This document shows, in pieces, positions 6,250-9,609 of a DNA stretch of 9,609 nucleotides. The first letter of the stretch is position 1, and each line of letters opens with the position of its first letter. Under the pieces are notes generated by a model. The model saw only the letters and a program-made list of their open reading frames with translations. It was not told the origin of the DNA and did no database searches. The stretch comes from DUZB01 sp964407525 (GTDB lineage: Bacteria > Desulfobacterota > DSM-4660 > Desulfatiglandales > Desulfatiglandaceae): NCBI GenBank assembly GCA_964407525.1, contig CAYOWC010000190.1, forward strand, positions 1 to 9,609, written 5' to 3'. Both the position numbers and the translations under genes were made by a program.

Positions 6250-7476
6250 ATGGCAGAAAAGAAAATCACAGTTTTCATTTATTTGCCCGATGAAACGGTC
6301 GCGGTTCCCGCCGGAATTTTCACCCATGAATCCGGTCCAGGAATCGGATCCTTTGCCTATGGCCGAAAATATCCGGAGCGCGAGAATGCCCTGCCGGTGG
6401 ACCCTATTGCCTTGCCCCTTGGTCCACCGCCCAGGGAAGTGAGAACCAACAAGGGATTATACGGCGCGTTCCGGGATGCGTCCCCGGACTATTGGGGAAG
6501 GCTGGTCATCGCAGCAGAGCGCAAGGTTCCACCCGAAGCCCTTTCGGAAATCGACTTCCTGTTGGACACCAACGCCACCCGTGTGGGAAACCTTGATTTT
6601 CGGGAAACCCATGAGTCCCCTGAACCGGAACTGGAACCGCCGCATTTCAACCGGTTGGCGGATATTCTTGACACCGCTTTCAAGATCGAGACAGGGGAGG
6701 AAGTTTCCCAACACCTTTTGCACCTGTTGCGTCAGGGAACCAGTGTGGGAGGAGCGCGGCCCAAATGCACGGTGGAGTGGGAAGACAATCTCTGGATTGC
6801 AAAGTTCCCCGCTAAGGACGATACCTTGAACATCCCCCGGATCGAATACGCAACCATGACCCTGGCTGGTGATTCTGGGATTCGGATCCCGCCCATGCGG
6901 CTGCAATCGGTTAGGGACAAGGATGTTCTCCTGGTTCGGCGGTTTGACCGTGAAAAGATCAAAAACGGCTGGGTGCGGAAAGGTTTCCTGAGTTCCCTTT
7001 GCCTCATGCAGTGGGACGAGGCGGATCGTCTGAGTTGGGATTACGGGGCCATCGCGGATGCCATGCGACGTCATGTGCCAGTGGAGAACATCCGGGAACT
7101 GTTCCGGCGGATGGTTTTCAATATGCTGGTGCGTAACACGGATGACCACCCCCGGAACCACGGGTTTCTCATCGATGATTCCAGCGTGACCCTTTCCCCT
7201 GCCTACGACATTGTGCCGTCCATCACCCGGCTCGGAGTGGGGACCGAGTTTTCCCTTGCCATGTCTGTTGGAAATCGCGGCAGGGAGGCGACTCTTGAAA
7301 ACGCCCTGAGTCGCGCAGTCCGGTTTGGATTATCCAAGGATGAGGCAGAAGGAGAAGTGAAAACTCTGATTGCGACCGTTCGCGGATGGCGGGATCACTT
7401 TTCATCGGTGGGTTGCGAGGATTCGGAAATACGGGCTTTGGAACCTTCTTTCAGCGGGATGGGGGACGGGTATTGA
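6250..7476 (+). CDS. hipA: HipA-family serine/threonine kinase toxin
   Basis: This is a full-length HipA homologue of 408 residues (E. coli HipA has 440). The N-terminal subdomain contains the family motif YGAFRDASPDYWGR (about residues 74-87). The glycine-rich loop GTSVGGARPK (163-172) includes Ser165 at the position of the autophosphorylated serine. The ATP-binding Lys185 sits in WIAKFP, and RRFDR follows. The catalytic loop NTDDHPRNHGF starts at Asn296, with Asp298 as the likely catalytic base. The metal-binding DFG-like Asp320 is in SPAYDIVPS. All key kinase residues are present, so the toxin should be active. E. coli HipA phosphorylates glutamyl-tRNA synthetase and stalls translation; the target of this distant member is unknown. 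Translation is probably coupled to hipB (2-nt gap, no strong Shine-Dalgarno of its own). The operon is visibly more G+C-rich than the flanks, which suggests horizontal acquisition. Confidence 0.92.
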   Translation: MAEKKITVFIYLPDETVAVPAGIFTHESGPGIGSFAYGRKYPERENALPVDPIALPLGPPPREVRTNKGLYGAFRDASPDYWGRLVIAAERKVPPEALSEIDFLLDTNATRVGNLDFRETHESPEPELEPPHFNRLADILDTAFKIETGEEVSQHLLHLLRQGTSVGGARPKCTVEWEDNLWIAKFPAKDDTLNIPRIEYATMTLAGDSGIRIPPMRLQSVRDKDVLLVRRFDREKIKNGWVRKGFLSSLCLMQWDEADRLSWDYGAIADAMRRHVPVENIRELFRRMVFNMLVRNTDDHPRNHGFLIDDSSVTLSPAYDIVPSITRLGVGTEFSLAMSVGNRGREATLENALSRAVRFGLSKDEAEGEVKTLIATVRGWRDHFSSVGCEDSEIRALEPSFSGMGDGY

Positions 7477-7572
7477 TGTAGAATTAAACTCTCTTTTTCA
7501 AACGATTTCTTTCAAATAGAATATTCCGGAACAAATCGATACTGTCATTGGCCTAAGTCAAATTTCTGTTTT

Positions 7573-7601
7573 TTGTGTTAATGATGGTAATTATTTAAAA
7601 T
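7573..7601 (+). promoter_or_regulatory. Candidate promoter of the selenoprotein-phosphatase operon
   Basis: TTGTGT (7573-7578) and TAAAAT (7596-7601) are spaced by 17 bp in an A+T-rich stretch 68 bp upstream of the ATG at 7669. The -10 has five of six consensus bases, while the -35 keeps only the TTG and is weak. The 192-bp region between hipA and 7669 otherwise holds only a small inverted repeat CGGTT-AA-AACCG at 7631-7642, of unknown use. Confidence 0.35.
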
Positions 7602-7668
7602 GTAAGAAATAAAAGACGTTCAGAAAGCGCCGGTTAAAACCGCCACACGCTATGAAAGGAAAATTATT

Positions 7669-8223
7669 ATGCCCGATATCCATAAAAAGGCCATTGATCG
7701 AAAAGTAAGACTGTCCGATGGAAGTCAAAAGAAACTAAGTCAGTTCTGGGAAAAAGAATCCCTTGCGCTGGTGTTTATTCGGCACTTCGGCTGACCCTTC
7801 GCCAGAGAGCAAGTGACGCAGTTGCGTGACAAGGCGGTCGATTTTGAGAAAGCCGGAGCCCGCGTGGTGCTGGTCGGAATGGGTCCCCCGAAAGAATCCG
7901 AAGAGTTTCTTAAGAAGTTTTCGATTCCGTTTGAGATGATCTGTGACCCCGATCGAAAGCTTTATGAGGCTTATGGTCTCAAACGAATGGGGGTTCTGGG
8001 TTTTTTCTCACCATCCCTGGCGTTAAAAAGTCTTTCTACCGTCGCAAAGGGCAATCTGGTGGGAATACCCGAAGGGGATGTGAAACAACTGGCGGGCGTT
8101 TTCATCATCGACATTACGGGACATGTAATGTTCCGTCATCTTTCCCCTGATCCGGCAGACTTTGCGTCTGCAGAAAATGTCCTGACAGCGATCAAAAGCC
8201 TCAACAAAAACTCCGTTTCATAA
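7669..8223 (+). CDS. Probable selenocysteine-containing peroxiredoxin-like protein (AhpC/TSA_2, PRXL2-like)
   Basis: Translation from the ATG at 7669 (GAAAGGA upstream) gives 184 residues if the in-frame TGA at 7792-7794 is read as selenocysteine, residue 42. Similarity to the AhpC-TSA_2/PRXL2 thioredoxin-fold family continues straight through the TGA. Before it come KAIDRKVRLSDGS and ESLALVFIRHFG; after it come PFAREQVTQLRD, ARVVLVGMGPP, IPFEMICDPDRKLYEAYGLK and LAGVFIIDITGHVMFRH. Typical relatives have RHFGC-P-F-C-REQ, so the TGA sits exactly at the redox-active first cysteine. The second cysteine of that CxxC is Ala45, and the only cysteine left in the protein is Cys92. The family is thought to reduce peroxides or disulfides. 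The usual call of a short gene starting at the GTG at 7813 would lose the thioredoxin-like N-terminus and the active site. The gene lies 16 nt before the phosphatase. Confidence 0.85.
7792..7836 (+). promoter_or_regulatory. Sec UGA codon and candidate bacterial SECIS hairpin
   Basis: Directly after the TGA (7792-7794), ACGC (7816-7819) pairs with GCGT (7824-7827) around the loop AGTT. The stem is extended by G7813-C7830 and U7814-A7829 across a G-G mismatch. A lower CGCC (7800-7803) can pair with GGCG (7833-7836). The loop begins 25 nt after the UGA and has a G in its second position; both fit the loose published bacterial SECIS model (small stem-loop 16-37 nt downstream, G among the first two loop bases). 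Folding was judged by eye only. Confidence 0.5.
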
Positions 8224-8239
8224 TTGGAGAAGGAAAATT

Positions 8240-8803
8240 TTGAATATTGTCCAGGGTGTGGGAAAGAGTGTTCCGTTCAATCGAACCTATTGGGTGGTCC
8301 CCGGAAAATTCTTGGCCGGAAACTATCCCGGCTCAGAAGACCAACAGCAGGCCCTTCATAAACTGACAGGATTTATAGACCACGGAATCCGAACTGTCAT
8401 TAATTTGATGGAACCAAATGAGTTCAACTGGGCCGGCAAGGCTTTTCAAGGGTACGAGAATCAGATGGAATCCATTGCTGCCTCGATGGGCCATTCGATC
8501 ACTTTTGAAAGGATGCCCATTCGGGATACCTGGATTCCTTCAAGAATTCATATGATGGCAATCCTGGACCGGATCGACGGTTCGATTAAGAAAGGAAAAC
8601 CTGTCTACGCCCATTGCTGGGGCGGCAGGGGCCGGACCGGGACTGTGGTTGGCTGCTATCTGTCAAGACATGGACTCACCTCAAACAGAAATGTCTTGAA
8701 AATGATCCAGGAACTTCGGAAAGGCACTGAAAATCATCACATGCCTTCACCGGAAACCTCCCAGCAGGCCGATATGGTGCTTTCGTGGGTTGAGTCTGAG
8801 TAA
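8240..8803 (+). CDS. Cysteine-based dual-specificity/tyrosine phosphatase family protein
   Basis: The 187-residue protein has the PTP signature HCWGGRGRTG. The nucleophile is Cys126 and the phosphate-binding arginine Arg132 (C-x5-R-T). Asp96 in IRDTWIP, thirty residues upstream, is in the right place to be the general acid. The N-terminus carries YWVVPGKFLAGNYPG, as seen in bacterial DSP-like proteins, then GIRTVINLMEPNEFNW and the helices after the P-loop (VVGCYLSRHGL, VLKMIQELR). The start is a TTG at 8240 preceded by GGAGAAGGA; no in-frame ATG precedes the conserved N-terminal motif. It follows the selenoprotein by 16 nt and probably shares its mRNA. Similar phosphatase domains occur next to or fused with ADP-ribosylglycohydrolases (from memory), and such a gene lies 560 bp away, in convergent orientation. 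The substrate is unknown. Confidence 0.88.
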   Translation: MNIVQGVGKSVPFNRTYWVVPGKFLAGNYPGSEDQQQALHKLTGFIDHGIRTVINLMEPNEFNWAGKAFQGYENQMESIAASMGHSITFERMPIRDTWIPSRIHMMAILDRIDGSIKKGKPVYAHCWGGRGRTGTVVGCYLSRHGLTSNRNVLKMIQELRKGTENHHMPSPETSQQADMVLSWVESE

Positions 8804-8868
8804 ACCATTTACTTTTACTGAATCGGAACGGGAAAAATAGCCAGTCTGATCGAGAAAGAAACTATGTA

Positions 8869-8890
8869 TTCCCACGCTGGAGCATGGGAA
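8869..8890. repeat. REP-like palindromic hairpin between convergent operons
   Basis: TTCCCA-C-GCT (8869-8878) pairs with AGC-A-TGGGAA (8881-8890), with a single C-A mismatch and a GG tip. The sequence continues CGAGGGG. This form (TTCCCACGCTGGAGC...GGGAACGAGG) strongly resembles a dispersed REP-type repeat I have seen in many proteobacterial and Desulfobacterota genomes, though I cannot verify its copy number here. It lies 66 bp after the phosphatase stop and 44 bp from the thioesterase stop, a typical REP position, where it may act as an mRNA 3' end for both. Confidence 0.65.
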
Positions 8891-8933
8891 CGAGGGGACC
8901 AGCAAAAAAAACTGAGGCCTGATTAGACGACCT

Positions 8934-9347
8934 TCATAGTGATGCTTTGATCGCTTTGAAGGCTCCTTGTCCAGTGGCAACGAGCTGGCCTTCCTTGTCA
9001 AGGATGTCCGCTCTGACAAAAATAATTTGGGTAGCCTGATGAGTAATCCAGGCCTGGCAGGTGAGGATATCTCCTCCGGCCCGCTTAGTGTACTGGATGT
9101 CCAGATTTATCGTTGCACAATTGTGTCCTTCTTCAAGTCTTGTCAGTACCGCCCAGGCCATGGTGGTGTCCATGAGAGTAAACAATATCCCTCCGTGCGG
9201 TTGCCCCTCAAAGGGCCAGCAGAAAGTCGGTACCGGTCTGAGTTTCGCGCGTGCCTTCCCTTCTTTCACTTCTTCGACAACAATCCCAAGGGCTTGATAC
9301 AGTGAATTGCTGTTATGGCGGGACATTTCTTCAGAAGAAAATTCCAT
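8934..9347 (-). CDS. PaaI-type hotdog-fold acyl-CoA thioesterase
   Basis: The 137-residue protein has the 4HBT/PaaI hotdog pattern. A short N-terminal helix (LYQALGIVVEEVKEG) and strands are followed by PFEGQPHGGILFTLMDTTMA. The H-G-G-x-x-x-x-L-x-D signature places the likely catalytic Asp60 on the central helix. The remaining strands are CATINLDIQYTKRAGGDILT, ATQIIFVRADILDKEGQLVA and TGQGAFKAI. Family members hydrolyse acyl-CoA thioesters, often phenylacetyl- or other aromatic/medium-chain CoAs, and work as dimers or tetramers in the cytoplasm; specificity cannot be read from the sequence. AAGGAG lies just upstream of the ATG at 9347. It starts 17 nt after the stop of the ADP-ribosylglycohydrolase gene and is very probably the second gene of that operon. 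Confidence 0.88.
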   Translation of the reverse strand: MEFSSEEMSRHNSNSLYQALGIVVEEVKEGKARAKLRPVPTFCWPFEGQPHGGILFTLMDTTMAWAVLTRLEEGHNCATINLDIQYTKRAGGDILTCQAWITHQATQIIFVRADILDKEGQLVATGQGAFKAIKASL

Positions 9348-9364
9348 GTCTGGCTCCTTATGAT

Positions 9365-9609
9365 TTACAATGGTTGAATACGGTCGCTGAGATCAAAAAG
9401 CTTTCCGGCAAGACGTTCAATTAATTTTCTGTGGGTGATTTTTTCCAGCCAAGGCCTGGGAATACCATTTACTCCGTAAAATGCTCCTGCCAGTTGACCA
9501 TATACGGCCCCGGTTGTGTCCGCGTCATCACCAAGATTCACGGCCAGAAGGCAACCGTCTTCGAAAGAAGTGGAATGGCAAAAGGCCCAGAGTGCCGCTT
9601 CCAGGGATT
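9365..9609 (-). CDS. ADP-ribosylglycohydrolase (DraG/ARH-like) family protein, C-terminal part only
   Basis: The minus strand is open from the window edge to the TAA at 9367-9365, giving 81 residues with a stop. It contains the C-terminal metal-site signature of the family, LAVNLGDDADTTGAVYGQLA, followed by GAFYGVNGIP and a helical tail ending IQPL. The D-D-A-D-T-T residues bind the two Mg2+ ions in DraG and ARH3. Upstream, SLEAALWAFCHSTSFEDGC matches the usual E-A-L-x-A-F-x-x-S-x-S-F-E-D. The family removes ADP-ribose from proteins or small molecules, although many bacterial members are uncharacterised. The N-terminal two thirds, with the other Mg-binding motif, lie outside the window. It is followed after 17 nt by the PaaI-type gene. 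A phosphatase of a type often found with this family lies convergent beyond it. Confidence 0.92.
   Translation of the reverse strand, partial: SLEAALWAFCHSTSFEDGCLLAVNLGDDADTTGAVYGQLAGAFYGVNGIPRPWLEKITHRKLIERLAGKLFDLSDRIQPL

Noticed and set aside
6457..7161. A 234-residue minus-strand frame inside hipA
   Set aside because: It is the shadow of a well-supported HipA kinase in G+C-rich sequence, with no recognisable motif.
7813..8223. A separate gene starting with the GTG at 7813
   Set aside because: Family similarity extends upstream through the TGA to 7669, and no Shine-Dalgarno precedes 7813; it is the 3' part of the selenoprotein gene.

Overview
The window looks like a piece of chromosome from an anaerobic bacterium, most likely of the Desulfobacterota (the former Deltaproteobacteria: sulfate reducers and syntrophs). 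This placement is inferred from three things: a group 1-like [NiFe] hydrogenase large-subunit segment, a probable selenocysteine-containing peroxiredoxin-like protein, and secreted beta-helix and SagB-type nitroreductase proteins of a kind common there. No rRNA, tRNA or CRISPR array is visible.

Layout. Positions 1-1263: an uninterrupted frame that is a chimera of the start of a hydrogenase maturation protease and the C-terminal half of a [NiFe] hydrogenase large subunit. 1264-1563: no gene, with one strong hairpin. 1564-3274 (minus): a secreted parallel beta-helix protein broken by a frame change near its C-terminal domain. 3275-3635: no intact gene, possibly a frameshifted coding remnant. 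3636-4052 (minus) and 4545-4961 (plus): two small NTF2/SnoaL-like proteins. Between them, at 4283-4480, lies a piece of a class I SAM-dependent methyltransferase. 4991-5641: an exported SagB-type nitroreductase with two single-base indels. 5718-5807: the first 30 codons of a REP-associated (IS200-like) transposase.

5845-7476: a complete HipBA-type toxin-antitoxin operon with a near-consensus promoter and visibly more G+C-rich coding sequence than its neighbours. 7669-8223: a peroxiredoxin-like (AhpC/TSA_2, PRXL2-like) gene that is whole only if the in-frame TGA at 7792-7794 is read as selenocysteine. It is followed after 16 nt by a cysteine-based dual-specificity-type phosphatase (8240-8803). 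Convergent to these, after a REP-like hairpin, are a PaaI-type hotdog thioesterase (8934-9347) and the C-terminal end of an ADP-ribosylglycohydrolase (9365 to the window edge). These last two form an operon on the minus strand.

The first 5.8 kb is rich in broken, truncated or fused genes, whereas the right-hand 3.7 kb is intact. The left part is either a decaying, recombined region or carries assembly and sequencing errors; raw reads would decide. The two most informative observations are the hydrogenase/protease chimera and the selenoprotein with an unusual U-P-F-A active site. I see no convincing new multi-gene defence or biosynthetic system. The phosphatase beside the ADP-ribosylglycohydrolase is the best functional pairing to follow.
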